DNA from: Anaerolineae bacterium | GTDB lineage: Bacteria; Chloroflexota; Anaerolineae; Anaerolineales; E44-bin32 | DNA: 64,000 bases | Direction: 5' to 3' | NCBI GenBank assembly: GCA_030605795.1 | Contig: JAUWHR010000037.1 | Span: 22,670 to 86,669, forward strand | Shown here: one piece after another, positions 22,119-32,251 of the stretch | How positions within the stretch are numbered: position 1 is the first letter of the stretch | How the letters are laid out: every line of letters starts with the position of its first letter | Notes under the pieces: model-generated | Told to the model about the DNA's origin: nothing | Seen by the model: only the letters and a program-made list of their open reading frames with translations | Databases searched by the model: none | Program-made: the position numbers and the translations under genes

Positions 22119-22778
22119 ATGCCAGACAAAATGTATAATGTTCCGGTTCTGATCGCCCAAACTGGCAAACTCCATGGACAAAGTTGGAACCTGGGTAAGG
22201 ATGAGATCATCATTGGACGTGAACCAGACTGTGATGTGGTTGTTCCAGATCGCCAGGTATCACGTCATCATGCCCGTGTATGGCGAACTGCTGATGGGTA
22301 TTTCATTGAGGATCTAGACAGCAAGAACGGAACTCATTTAAATGGCGCCCTCATTCAGAGTCCAATGCTGCTCCAGGATGGCGATGTCATCCAAGTAGCG
22401 CTTGCTCTGTATATAACATTTATTGGAACCGAGTCGACGGTGCCGCTCTCGGTGGCTAATGCTGTACAAAATGGATCAGGGCGGTTGCACATGGTTCCAC
22501 AAGCTCACCGTGTGTTGATAGGAGGAGATGATGTGGAACCTCCGCTCTCACCGCCCCAGTACAGGTTGCTTGAATTATTGTACCGTAATCCGGAACGAGT
22601 TGTCTCGCGGGATGAAATTGCTGAATTAGTGTGGCCTGGAACAATGGGCGTGGGAGTCTCTAACCAGGCCATCGACGCGCTTGTAAGACGGGTGCGCAAC
22701 AGATTGGCTGAGGTTGATCCGGATCATGCTTATGTGGTGACCGTGCGGGGTCACGGTTTCCGTATTGACAATCCTTGA
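22119..22778 (+). CDS. FHA-domain protein with C-terminal OmpR-type winged-helix domain
   Basis: FHA motif IIIGREPDCDVVVPDRQVSRHHARV...LDSKNGTHLNG; wHTH LSPPQYRLLELLYRNPERVVSRDEIAELVWP...VVTVRGHGFRI. Confidence 0.9.
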   Translation: MPDKMYNVPVLIAQTGKLHGQSWNLGKDEIIIGREPDCDVVVPDRQVSRHHARVWRTADGYFIEDLDSKNGTHLNGALIQSPMLLQDGDVIQVALALYITFIGTESTVPLSVANAVQNGSGRLHMVPQAHRVLIGGDDVEPPLSPPQYRLLELLYRNPERVVSRDEIAELVWPGTMGVGVSNQAIDALVRRVRNRLAEVDPDHAYVVTVRGHGFRIDNP

Positions 22779-22813
22779 TAAGCAGAGTTTCGACTAGCTC
22801 CTGATAGAAAGTA

Positions 22814-22836
22814 AAATGCCCTCCAAGAGGGCATTT
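22814..22836 (-). terminator. Rho-independent terminator downstream of tmRNA
   Basis: 10-bp perfect stem AAATGCCCTC / GAGGGCATTT with 3-nt loop, just past the tmRNA 3' end; U-run on the minus strand. Confidence 0.75.
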
Positions 22837-22839
22837 AGG

Positions 22840-23238
22840 TGGAGATGGCGGGAATCGAACCCGCGTCCGTAGGTTTCGGTCACAGAGCTTCTACAAGCAT
22901 AGTCGACCTATTATTTTCTCACCGTCAGGTCGCCAGTCGACGGGCTATCCTGAAGGCCAGCCACTGGAGCCCAAAAGCTCCTCTTTCGCGCTTTGCATGG
23001 CCTACCGCGCGGCACCTTGACACTTTGTCGCCTTACCCCACACCGGCCAAGGAAGCTGTGGGGAGGCGGGTCCTTTTGCTTAGGACCGAGCTCCTCTCTT
23101 AGCGGATTTAGGCCGCAAGGGGAAGAGCTGCTAAGTTAGTGCGTTTGGCACTTATTTTATGTGCGCTGATTTTGCGAGTTCGGCGCCTCTCGGCTTGCAG
23201 TTCTGTGCCAGCCACCTCCGTCGAAACCGATCATCCCC
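22840..23238 (-). ncRNA. ssrA: tmRNA (SsrA), tag reading (A)KRTNLAALPLAA
   Basis: Minus strand starts GGGGATGATCGGTTTCGACGG and ends GCGGGTTCGATTCCCGCCATCTCCA; acceptor GGGGATG pairs with CATCTCC. Tag frame GCC AAA CGC ACT AAC TTA GCA GCT CTT CCC CTT GCG GCC TAA is complement of 23108..23149. Confidence 0.96.
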
Positions 23239-23279
23239 ATGATGAAATTATACCATAGAGTATATTTAAAGTATTAAAG

Positions 23280-23352
23280 ATTGCGCATAGCCATAATAAA
23301 TATTAAATTATTATATTTATTTTCAATAAATAATACATAGGCTACACGCAAT
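23280..23352 (+). repeat. 73-bp inverted-terminal-repeat element, copy A
   Basis: Termini ATTGCGCATAGCC ... GGCTACACGCAAT (11/13 complementary); AT-rich 47-bp centre. Confidence 0.7.
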
Positions 23353-23425
23353 TTTGAACATCACTATATGGCTTCTTTCTCTGCTTGATTAAGCTGAATG
23401 ATTGAATAATTTGAGCAGTTGGTTT

Positions 23426-23890
23426 TTACGATCCCCTGCGTCGCAATGCGCGGGAAATCTCGCGTTCAGCATCTCGCTTGGCGATCTCGCGTCGTTTATC
23501 ATATTGCTTCTTACCCCGTGCCAGGGCGATCTCGATCTTTGCCCGTCCTCGTTTTAAGTACATCATTGTGGGTATCAACGAGTAACCACGGATACGAACT
23601 TTTTCGTACAGACGCCGAATTTCACGCTTATGGAGGAGCAATCTGCGCGGGCGTCGAGGTTCATGGTTTAATGTGCTGGCAGGATCATAGGGCGCAATGT
23701 GGGCATTTACTAGCCATGCTTCATGATCATCGATTCGAACATATGATTCACGCAGACTAACTTGACCTGCACGTACAGACTTGATCTCGCTGCCCTGTAG
23801 TGCAATACCTGCCTCTAGCCTATCAAGCAGGAAATAATCATGAGAAGCTTTTCGGTTGGTTGCCACTACTTTCTTCGCTGAGTCTTTCAT
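23426..23890 (-). CDS. smpB: SsrA-binding protein
   Basis: ATNRKASHDYFLLDRLEAGIALQGSEIKSVRAGQVSLRESYVRI...KRGRAKIEIALARGKKQYDKR; start trimmed to internal ATG; adjacent to tmRNA. Confidence 0.96.
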   Translation of the reverse strand: MKDSAKKVVATNRKASHDYFLLDRLEAGIALQGSEIKSVRAGQVSLRESYVRIDDHEAWLVNAHIAPYDPASTLNHEPRRPRRLLLHKREIRRLYEKVRIRGYSLIPTMMYLKRGRAKIEIALARGKKQYDKRREIAKRDAEREISRALRRRGS

Positions 23891-23897
23891 CAGATCC

Positions 23898-25061
23898 TTA
23901 CTGGTCACGCTGAAGCCAATCAACTGCAGCGAGCATGATGGCATCATGTTCCCCATCATCTATCGTAACCGGAACATCAGGTTGTAGTCCATGTAGGTCC
24001 AATGTGATACCCTGTGGTGTCTTCCAACGAGACGCAGTCACATGTAAGCTTGATTGATCGCTAAGTTCAAGAATAAGCTGTACCGACCCTTTACCAAAGG
24101 TCGGCGTTCCGATCAGCGGAGCCCTATGATTGGCCTGTAGAGCTGCAGCGACAACCTCTGCTGCACTAGCCGTATTTCCGTTGATTAGCACCGCTAGGGA
24201 GATATCCACCGCGTCGCCTTCGGTCTCGACTCGATAAACTTCTTTCACCTCGCCCCGTCGCTCTTCGATCAAGATCAAGCCATCTGAGAGGAAGAAACGC
24301 GCCACGTCAATACCTGAATCGAGCAACCCTCCAGCATTGTCACGTAAGTCGAGCACCAAGGTTTCCATCCCTCGGGATTTGAGGTCCAAGAAGGAATCTT
24401 CAACTTCTTGAGGAGTCTTTTCACTGAAGAGGGTGATCACAATCACGCCGATTTTTAGATCGGTTGGTAGCAGGTAACAAGTGACGGAAGGAATGGGAAA
24501 GGCTTCGCGCACAATATCCAAGATGAGGTCATCATCTCCAATGTTGCGTGATTCCAGGATGAGGTTGACCGAGGTTCCCACAGGACCGCGCACCATTGCT
24601 AAGATCGTCTCGAGGCCGGTGTTTTCTTCAATAAGCTGATAGTCCACCGCGATGAGAATATCCCCCTCCATCACGCCTGCTCGTGCTGCAGGTCCATCGT
24701 CGAAAGGGATGAGATGAACTTTCCTATCCTCACCTCGGGAGAGATATGCACCGATACCTCCATATTCACCAGTCAAGTCATCCGTCTGGATTTCATGAGC
24801 AGCTGGTTCGATATAGGTCGTATACGGATCACCTAATTTATCAACCATCCCGTGGATCATCCCCCGTTCGAGCGTAAGCTGCTCGGGCAATTGGCGCAAG
24901 TAATGATTATCCAATAACCGGTGAGCTTCTTTTAATAGTCCATACTCCTCGGAGCTAGGCGGCCAGATCGTACGCAACTGGTAGCCTGCAAACATCGCTG
25001 ATACTGCAAGGATCAAGCTATATAGCATCCCAAATAGTAATGCTCGTCTCTTGTATCTCAT
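23898..25061 (-). CDS. S41-family carboxy-terminal processing peptidase
   Basis: PDZ plus protease motifs: LRDNAGGLLDSGIDVARFFL, VLINGNTASAAEVVAAALQ, GTPTFGKGSVQ. Confidence 0.94.
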   Translation of the reverse strand: MRYKRRALLFGMLYSLILAVSAMFAGYQLRTIWPPSSEEYGLLKEAHRLLDNHYLRQLPEQLTLERGMIHGMVDKLGDPYTTYIEPAAHEIQTDDLTGEYGGIGAYLSRGEDRKVHLIPFDDGPAARAGVMEGDILIAVDYQLIEENTGLETILAMVRGPVGTSVNLILESRNIGDDDLILDIVREAFPIPSVTCYLLPTDLKIGVIVITLFSEKTPQEVEDSFLDLKSRGMETLVLDLRDNAGGLLDSGIDVARFFLSDGLILIEERRGEVKEVYRVETEGDAVDISLAVLINGNTASAAEVVAAALQANHRAPLIGTPTFGKGSVQLILELSDQSSLHVTASRWKTPQGITLDLHGLQPDVPVTIDDGEHDAIMLAAVDWLQRDQ

Positions 25062-25112
25062 TCATCGCCTTCCATAGCGGTGCATTGTAGCATGACATGA
25101 TAATAGCGACCT

Positions 25113-26075
25113 CTAGATCACGGGATACGGAAGGGGTACACCTTTAAGCCCAGCCAGCAGGTTGTCCACGGCCATGTGCGCCATTTTGGTGCGGGTCGCA
25201 GCCCCGGCTGAAGCAATATGGGGTGTGATCAAACAGTTTGGGAGCTCATAAAGGGGGTGGTTAGCAGGTAATGGCTCAGGATCTGTCACATCGAGCCCGG
25301 CGGCATCGATTTCCCTATTTTGCAAAGCATGGAGTAAAGCTTCAGTATCGACCACCTTGCCACGCGAGGTGTTTATCAACAGAGCTGACGGTTTCATCAT
25401 CTTAAGCTGGGGATAGCTGATCAAATGATGGGTCTGATCTGTTAAGGGAACATGTAGTGTGACGATGTCTGCCTGGGTCAGGAGATCATCAAATGCTACA
25501 ATTTTTGCGTTCAACTTATTCTCGACATCGGTTCTTTGTATGCGATCGTGGTAGACCAAATTGGTGCCAAAGGCGGTAATTCGCTCGGCGACTGCCTCGC
25601 CTATTCGACCCATACCTACAATCCCGATGGTCATCCCAAGCAAATCGTGACCAAGGAGAAGACCAGGATCCCAGGTGCTCCACAAACCCGAACGGGCATA
25701 TTCGACCGCCTGTGGTATTCGACGGGCGACACTTAAGATCATAGCCATAGTGAAGTCTGCGGTGGAGTCAGTAAGAACACCGGGTGTATGGCCGACCTGA
25801 ATTCCCCGACGGCGACACGCCTCGAGGTCGATATGCTCATAGCCTACAGACATTGTGCTGATTACACTCAGACGGGGAGCACTTTCCAGAAGATGAGCGT
25901 CAATGCAGTCGGTAAGTAAGCAAAGTAAGCCATCGCAATCTTTGACCATTTGCATCAATTGTATGTGAGCTGGAGGTTGGCGTTCAGTCCAGATAGTAAT
26001 TTTGCCTACGTTGTGAAGTCGCTCAATCGCCGGCTGGGCGATTGTCCGCGTGACAGCAATTCTATGTTTTTCCAT
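25113..26075 (-). CDS. D-2-hydroxyacid dehydrogenase (glyoxylate/hydroxypyruvate reductase type)
   Basis: GMTIGIVGMGRIGEAVAERI, INTSRGKVVDTEALLHAL, TPHIASAGAATR. Confidence 0.92.
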   Translation of the reverse strand: MEKHRIAVTRTIAQPAIERLHNVGKITIWTERQPPAHIQLMQMVKDCDGLLCLLTDCIDAHLLESAPRLSVISTMSVGYEHIDLEACRRRGIQVGHTPGVLTDSTADFTMAMILSVARRIPQAVEYARSGLWSTWDPGLLLGHDLLGMTIGIVGMGRIGEAVAERITAFGTNLVYHDRIQRTDVENKLNAKIVAFDDLLTQADIVTLHVPLTDQTHHLISYPQLKMMKPSALLINTSRGKVVDTEALLHALQNREIDAAGLDVTDPEPLPANHPLYELPNCLITPHIASAGAATRTKMAHMAVDNLLAGLKGVPLPYPVI

Positions 26076-26258
26076 TGTCCCTCCTATTTTGAATGGTCTC
26101 AGTATACATAGGAGCAGCATAGCTAGCCATAATCAATAATCCATGCCTTATACCGCGAGATATCTATAACCCATGATAGCCAAAATTTGATATGGGATAA
26201 TTGGCTCATGTAATTCATCAATAGCTTAGCTGTATAATCAACTTAGAGCTTTACTGGG

Positions 26259-29200
26259 GTGGATCAGGTGGGTAATAATTCGTCAATGGTAGAAAGTATC
26301 ATAGGGAGCGATGGTCAGTCAGCCGCTGAGATAGCATCACTCTTTCAACGGCTAGCTTTGGACCTGGGGCAGATTCATGATACGAATCTGGCGCTTGATA
26401 TTATTTTACGACAGGGTCAGAAGCTGCTCGAGGCAAGCAGCGCAGCTGCTTTTGTGATAGGCGAAGATGGTCATCCTGTCCATCACATCTTGATAGATTT
26501 ACCTCCTAAAGCAGTCAAAATGCTGTCGAATGCCTTCGAAGTCCTTTTCACTGATGCGCCACATGAATTGCTATCCGGCGCGGTGATGATCGAGGATCTG
26601 GCCGCTGAGGATTGTGCTGCTGTGGTTAATTTGGGGGAATTGGGCGTTTATTCTTGCTTGGTTCTCCCTCTGGCTCAGCGTGGTAACCTCCTCGGAGGGC
26701 TTTGGTTCTTATTTACAGAACGACATCATCTAACTAGAATGCGATTAAATTGGGCAGTGGTTCTAGCGGGGCATGCGTCGCTCACTCTTGAGAATGCACG
26801 CTTGGTCGATTTGGCGTTGAGACAAGCCACTGAGTTGGGGGCTTTCTATGAGACCGCGGCGGCTGTCGAGAGCAAGCACGACCAATCTTTCTTGCTCAAT
26901 CAAATCATCGATCAGATGACGACATTGCTTGACTGCCGGATGGGCATCATTTTCCTGGCTGATGAAGAAAATCAAATGCTGAGACCCGTGGTCCACCGCG
27001 GGATCCACGATGGTTTTCAGGTTATGGAATGTCCGTATGGCGAAGGAGTGGCGGGAAGGGTAGCCGAAACCCGTGAGCCTCTCGTAATCGATGAATGCAA
27101 TAACTGGGAGGGGACTACAGAATCCTTAGATGAGACCAGCAATAGTGTGCGGGTGTTAGCTATGCCCATGATATGGAATCAGCGCCTGATAGGCGTCTTG
27201 GATTTGGCAGCGAACATCACTAGAATGCCTTTCTCAGATACAGATGTTCGGCTGGCAAAGTCAGTGGCATATCAGGCAGCGAATGCGCTTGGGATTGCTA
27301 ATCTCATTGAGTCAGAACGTAGACAATTTCGCATGGCGGAAGCTCTGCAAGAGGCTTCTCTGGTTATCAGCCATCAAGTCGAACTAGATGAAGTTCTTGA
27401 TCGTATTCTTGAGCAGGTGATGCATGCTTTCCCCTGTGACGCCGCAAATGTCCAATGTATTGAAGGAAACCGAGTACGGATCATACGCCATCGGGGTTAC
27501 GAGCGATTCGATCTGTCAACAGGGTCGATTAGTGATTTCTCTCTGGTGATTGAAGATGATCTGAACCTGCGACGTTTGATGGCTGGTGAAGTTGTCGTCA
27601 TACCTGACACCACTCAAGAACTTTCATGGAACTTCCGTCCTGGGTGGGAGTGGGTTAGGTCGTGGGCTGGTGCACCGATCCAATATGGTCAGGAAATGCT
27701 CGGTTTTATCAATCTTGACAGTTCTACCTCAGGTACGTTTGATGATGCCACCATTCAATTGCTCGCAGCCTTCGCTGCTCATGCTTCAGCCGCGATGCAT
27801 AAAGCAGAACTCTACCGAAGATTGGCAACAGAGCATCGGAGGTTGCGAACGCTTTATGAGATTGAACGATCGGTCACCGTAAGCCTTGAACCAGATGAGA
27901 TCTTGACTCATTTGCTAGAGGGCGCCCTAGACGCTGTCGAGGGTGTATATGCCCAGGCTTTCATGGTTGTGGATGACAAAGAAGATCCGCTTAAGCGCGG
28001 ACCGAGAGTGGATCGCCTAGGGGATGATGATTTAGCATTTCATCCCCAAGCGATACAGTTGGTAGAACAGTCAATCAACCAGGTCACCCCTGTGCAGGCT
28101 ACGTTGATTTATCCTTCACGAAGCTATAGCGTTCTTGCTTTCCCCATCGCCGCGGGCGGGCATGTTTGGGGGGGTGCTCTTATATGGGTAGCAGACGATG
28201 AGGAAAACCTAGAGGCATGGCTTGAAGTCTTTCGTGCAGCTGGTCAACAGGTTGGCTTGGCATTGACCAATGCGGATCAACATGCACAGGTGGAGCGTCG
28301 CCTAGCTGAAATGACGCTCCTTCAGCGAGTGGTCAGAGCTATTGCTGGAAGATTGGAAGTAGAATCCATGCTTCGAGAGGTGACCGAACAGCTTCATAAT
28401 AACCTGGGGTTCCCGGCCGTGCAAATATATCGGCGAATTGGTGAGGAGTTAGTGCTGGTAGAGGCTAGCGGACCTCGACCCATATTGGAGCGGTTACAGA
28501 TCCAGCGAGGGATCATGGGCCGGGTTGCACGAACAGGTCATCCCGCACTGGTTGAAGATGTCCACGAAGATCCGGACTATGTGGCCGGATTAGTAGGAAC
28601 GCAAGCCGAGTTGACGGTTCCAATCCGGCTAGATGAAGAGATCATTGGCGTGTTGAATATTGAAACTTCTGATCCGTCTCAGATCGACAATGGCGCGCTG
28701 GAATTGCTAATGCTTGTTGCTGATCAGGTATCTGTGGCATTGCAAAATGCTATGTTGTATGAACGTGTACAAGATAGCGTCGTCCATCTTGAAGAGCAAA
28801 TCAAGATCCGGACTATCGAATTGGAGCAAGCACTAGAGCAAGCACAAGAAGCGGATCGCGCCAAAGCCCAGTTTGTTGGAGATATTTCACACGAATTGCG
28901 TACTCCGTTGACAAACATCGGTCTCTACCTTGATTTAATCGAGATGGGTGACGAGGGACGCTATATGGAGTATATGACTACCTTGAGGCGTGAAACGGAA
29001 CGTCTGGGATCACTCATTGAGCAGTTATTGGCTATCTCTCATCTTGATACCGGTCAGGTAGAGCTTAAGCCTCAACCAACCGATATTAATTCGTTGGTTC
29101 AAGTTTTGGTTTTGGATAGGGCACTTATGATCGGAGAGAAAGGCCTGGATCTAAGCGTGATGACAGGGAAAGATATCCCATTGGCATATGTCGATCCACA

Positions 29201-29564
29201 ACTTATCATTCAGGCGATGACTAGTTTACTAACTAACGCAATAAACTACACGCCCTCCGGCGGAAAGATCAGAATTGAAACCCAACAGCGCACCTGGAAA
29301 GGCAGACCATGGGTGACGGTTGCGGTGGGAGATACCGGTTCAGGAATCCCGGAGGATGAGAAGAAACGGATCTTCGATCGTTTTTATCGAGGGTTGGTGG
29401 GTCGAACCAGTGGGATCCCTGGCACCGGGTTGGGGTTGCCAATCTGCAAAGAAATTATCGAACGTCATGGAGGGAGAATTATGGTCGTAAGTAGAAGCGG
29501 AGAGGGAACCCGCTTCACCATGTGGTTACCAGTGGCCGACATGACACCTCATGACCATCAATGA
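26259..29564 (+). CDS. Multi-GAF sensor histidine kinase (soluble)
   Basis: Repeated GAF-like segments; HisKA FVGDISHELRTPLTNI; HATPase motifs NAINYTP, DTGSGIP, GTGLGLPICKEII. Confidence 0.93.
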   Translation: MDQVGNNSSMVESIIGSDGQSAAEIASLFQRLALDLGQIHDTNLALDIILRQGQKLLEASSAAAFVIGEDGHPVHHILIDLPPKAVKMLSNAFEVLFTDAPHELLSGAVMIEDLAAEDCAAVVNLGELGVYSCLVLPLAQRGNLLGGLWFLFTERHHLTRMRLNWAVVLAGHASLTLENARLVDLALRQATELGAFYETAAAVESKHDQSFLLNQIIDQMTTLLDCRMGIIFLADEENQMLRPVVHRGIHDGFQVMECPYGEGVAGRVAETREPLVIDECNNWEGTTESLDETSNSVRVLAMPMIWNQRLIGVLDLAANITRMPFSDTDVRLAKSVAYQAANALGIANLIESERRQFRMAEALQEASLVISHQVELDEVLDRILEQVMHAFPCDAANVQCIEGNRVRIIRHRGYERFDLSTGSISDFSLVIEDDLNLRRLMAGEVVVIPDTTQELSWNFRPGWEWVRSWAGAPIQYGQEMLGFINLDSSTSGTFDDATIQLLAAFAAHASAAMHKAELYRRLATEHRRLRTLYEIERSVTVSLEPDEILTHLLEGALDAVEGVYAQAFMVVDDKEDPLKRGPRVDRLGDDDLAFHPQAIQLVEQSINQVTPVQATLIYPSRSYSVLAFPIAAGGHVWGGALIWVADDEENLEAWLEVFRAAGQQVGLALTNADQHAQVERRLAEMTLLQRVVRAIAGRLEVESMLREVTEQLHNNLGFPAVQIYRRIGEELVLVEASGPRPILERLQIQRGIMGRVARTGHPALVEDVHEDPDYVAGLVGTQAELTVPIRLDEEIIGVLNIETSDPSQIDNGALELLMLVADQVSVALQNAMLYERVQDSVVHLEEQIKIRTIELEQALEQAQEADRAKAQFVGDISHELRTPLTNIGLYLDLIEMGDEGRYMEYMTTLRRETERLGSLIEQLLAISHLDTGQVELKPQPTDINSLVQVLVLDRALMIGEKGLDLSVMTGKDIPLAYVDPQLIIQAMTSLLTNAINYTPSGGKIRIETQQRTWKGRPWVTVAVGDTGSGIPEDEKKRIFDRFYRGLVGRTSGIPGTGLGLPICKEIIERHGGRIMVVSRSGEGTRFTMWLPVADMTPHDHQ

Positions 29565-29648
29565 CTCACTTATCCATAATTCGAAGCGGAGCAACAATTA
29601 TTCACTTCGCAATAGACATGGTTAATTTGGCTCAGCTCTTGCACGAGA

Positions 29649-30695
29649 ATGATAGATATGACCGACCAAGATAACAACCATTCCGGCTTAACCCTGCTTG
29701 TAGTTGAAGATGACCTCGCCTTGCTTAAGGCGTTACACGACATCTTGGAAGCGGAAGGGTATCAGGTGCGGACAGCTACACACGGGGAAGAAGCGCTGGA
29801 GTCCTATCGGGAGAAGAAACCCGACCTGATTCTTTCCGACATCTCGATGCCGGTTATGGATGGGCTTCAACTTTTCGAAGCCGTACGCAGGCAGCCGGGA
29901 GGCATCGCCATTCCCTTCATCTTCCTCACCGCACACAGTAGTGGTAGAAGAGAAGATAAATTCCACGGCAGATCGTTGGGGGCTGACGATTACATCACTA
30001 AACCGATTAGTAGTCATGAATTGCGAAACGTGGTGCATGCTCGCTTAAGACGGGCTGATGAGCTAATGGTGGAGCAAATTAAAATTGCTTTTAAGAAAAG
30101 CTTGTCCACTTTTGCGAACGCAATTGAGCTGAGAGATCCATATACCTATAACCACGTAAAACGGATCAATGAATACGCACAAGCGATGGCAAATGAGCTA
30201 GGGTGGGATGAAAATCGGCGAGAGGCGCTGGAGTTCGGCGCAATTTTACATGATATCGGCAAGCTCGAAGTGTTTATCGACATACTATCCAAGAAGGATG
30301 AATTAACTCCGGAGGAATGGGAAGTAATGCGTCGACATCCCGAGTTCGGTGCGCATATGATCGAGAAAATTGATTATTTGGCACCTGTGGTTCCTATGAT
30401 TCTTCATCACCACGAGCGATGGGATGGTTCAGGCTATCCAGGTGGATTGGTTGGGGAAGAGATCCCTGAAGAAGCGCGTCTGCTTGCTGTAATAGACAGT
30501 TTTGATGCCATGACAACCGATCGACCTTATCGATCAGCAATGCCACCTGAGGTCGCATTGGAGGAAATTAAGCAACGGGCTGGAGTGCAATTCGATCCTT
30601 ACATGGTGGCAATCTTCAATCGTATTTGGGAGAGTGGTGCAGTTCCGTCAATCATAGAAGAACGGAAGAATAATAGAGAAAATAATATTGAATAA
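29649..30695 (+). CDS. Response regulator with HD-GYP domain (predicted c-di-GMP phosphodiesterase)
   Basis: REC domain VVEDDLALLKAL...DLILSDISMP; HD-GYP motifs ILHDIGKLEV, HHHERWDGSGYPGGLVGEEIP. Confidence 0.94.
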   Translation: MIDMTDQDNNHSGLTLLVVEDDLALLKALHDILEAEGYQVRTATHGEEALESYREKKPDLILSDISMPVMDGLQLFEAVRRQPGGIAIPFIFLTAHSSGRREDKFHGRSLGADDYITKPISSHELRNVVHARLRRADELMVEQIKIAFKKSLSTFANAIELRDPYTYNHVKRINEYAQAMANELGWDENRREALEFGAILHDIGKLEVFIDILSKKDELTPEEWEVMRRHPEFGAHMIEKIDYLAPVVPMILHHHERWDGSGYPGGLVGEEIPEEARLLAVIDSFDAMTTDRPYRSAMPPEVALEEIKQRAGVQFDPYMVAIFNRIWESGAVPSIIEERKNNRENNIE

Positions 30696-30843
30696 TAAGG
30701 TGACTGAATGGAGAGGGGGAGGGAGTTTGTAATGGGATGGTAAATATCAAGAAAGATATTTGATAGCAATTAATATAAGACACAATCCTCTAGTAAAAAA
30801 AGCAACATATGAAGAAAGTAGAATATACGTGAAAGTAGGGGGC

Positions 30844-30907
30844 TTGACATGATGGTTGAATTTCTGGTAAAATATTTATGCTTTCGATAAGTATCATTAA
30901 CGAAAGC
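30844..30907 (+). promoter_or_regulatory. Sigma-70-like promoter plus downstream inverted repeat ahead of recombinase gene
   Basis: TTGACA (30844-30849), 18-bp spacer, TAAAAT (30868-30873), then perfect IR GCTTTCG (30880-30886) / CGAAAGC (30901-30907). Confidence 0.5.
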
Positions 30908-30955
30908 TAGTATTTTTCAATTACAACTATCCAATATGCATACGGATGTTGTGAA

Positions 30956-31936
30956 ATGCCTAAAACTACCATAAAAAAAACGATAAGCGATTATCTGGAG
31001 AATGTCTCCTTGTCGCGTAGTCTCAATACTGCCCGTACGTACCGTAATGCCTTGGGATCGTTTACTGCAACACTCGAGGCTATAGGTATCGATATTGAAA
31101 ACACCATGGCGTCACAAGCCTCTGAAGATTGGATTGCTGACTTTTCTACTGCACTTAAAAGCTACGCACCAGCGAGCGAGCGGCTCTACCTTACCGCGGT
31201 TACTGGATGGTATGAGTTCCTGGCCGCCGAGAGATTAGCCGACATAAATATTCCCCGTATACGCTTACTGATTCGACAACGGGCACGCCGACCAGGACAA
31301 CGCCTTCCCCAATTTCCACGAGAACACATTGAATCAGTATTACAATATGCAATTAATCTTACGAATGCTCCGACGAAGGACGGGCGGGAACACCTGCGCA
31401 ATCTGCGCGATCGGTCTTTCTTACTCACCTTAGCCGACACCGGGCTTCGTGTTCATGAGGCCTGTAATCTGCGCCGAGGAGACCTCGATTGGAACGAGGG
31501 ACGAGCCCAATTGGTAGGGAAAGGAAATCGCGAGTCTTTGGTCCGCTTCTCAAAACGCGCTATCTCGGCGATGAAACAATACCTTACTGCTCGAGCTAAG
31601 TTGGACGGTGCCTCTGGCAGACCTCTGAGCTCCCTCCCCCTCTTTGCTCGGCATGATCGTGGCGCGGGAAAAAAAGTTCTCCCAATTAGTACGACGACCG
31701 GTCGAGCAATCGTCCACCAGCGCACTCGCGAGTCTCTAGGAGTTGAATGTAAGGGCGTCATCACCCCCCACTCATTCCGACATTATTTTGTTACCACTGT
31801 TCTGCGCGCTTCAGGTGGCAATCTCAAGCTAGCCCAGGAACTTGCCCGTCACCGTAACATCGCCGTCACCCAGCGCTACGCTCATTTATCAAACGATGAG
31901 CTAGACCGTGGTTATTATGAGATCTTCGATTCCTGA
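30956..31936 (+). CDS. Tyrosine recombinase (XerC/XerD-like)
   Basis: SAM-like N-domain; catalytic motifs DTGLRVHEACNLRRGDL, HSFRHYFVT, LARHRNIAVTQRYAHL. Confidence 0.92.
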   Translation: MPKTTIKKTISDYLENVSLSRSLNTARTYRNALGSFTATLEAIGIDIENTMASQASEDWIADFSTALKSYAPASERLYLTAVTGWYEFLAAERLADINIPRIRLLIRQRARRPGQRLPQFPREHIESVLQYAINLTNAPTKDGREHLRNLRDRSFLLTLADTGLRVHEACNLRRGDLDWNEGRAQLVGKGNRESLVRFSKRAISAMKQYLTARAKLDGASGRPLSSLPLFARHDRGAGKKVLPISTTTGRAIVHQRTRESLGVECKGVITPHSFRHYFVTTVLRASGGNLKLAQELARHRNIAVTQRYAHLSNDELDRGYYEIFDS

Positions 31937-32251
31937 AAATCTAATAACCAGTGGGTTTACCTTACAAGTAGACCCAATGTACCATTGAGAGGGTCTAGAC
32001 GACTCCCCTATGATTTGGTGTGGTCAGGCTAGCATTAACCTATATTTCGTTGGCATACCGCCAGATTTCTGAGGGGTGAAGACGCAAGGATTAGAGGGGT
32101 TATAATCCAACTAGAATCAATCCTGGCTTCTGAGAACGCCAAATCTCTCTAGTTCATATAGCTAGGCGGGTGAAGGATGGTCCGGGCCCTAATAATTTGT
32201 TTACCATCTAGAGCAACGGGCCTGTTTTCTTCCAGGAGAGCAAAGACGGTG

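Noticed and set aside
22839-23102. ORF of 87 aa, plus strand
   Set aside because: Lies entirely antisense within the tmRNA gene.
23194-23209. Minus-strand TGGCACAGAACTGCAA resembling a sigma-54 promoter
   Set aside because: GG-GC spacing is 11, not 12, and it lies inside the conserved 5' part of tmRNA.
26110-26240. Possible further copy of the 73-bp element (AGCATAGCTAGCCATAATCAATAAT)
   Set aside because: Only a loose match with no recognisable opposite terminus.
32040-32110. GACGCAAGG string near the HD-GYP gene resembling part of a c-di-GMP-I riboswitch
   Set aside because: The remaining conserved GEMM core and tetraloop/receptor features could not be identified.
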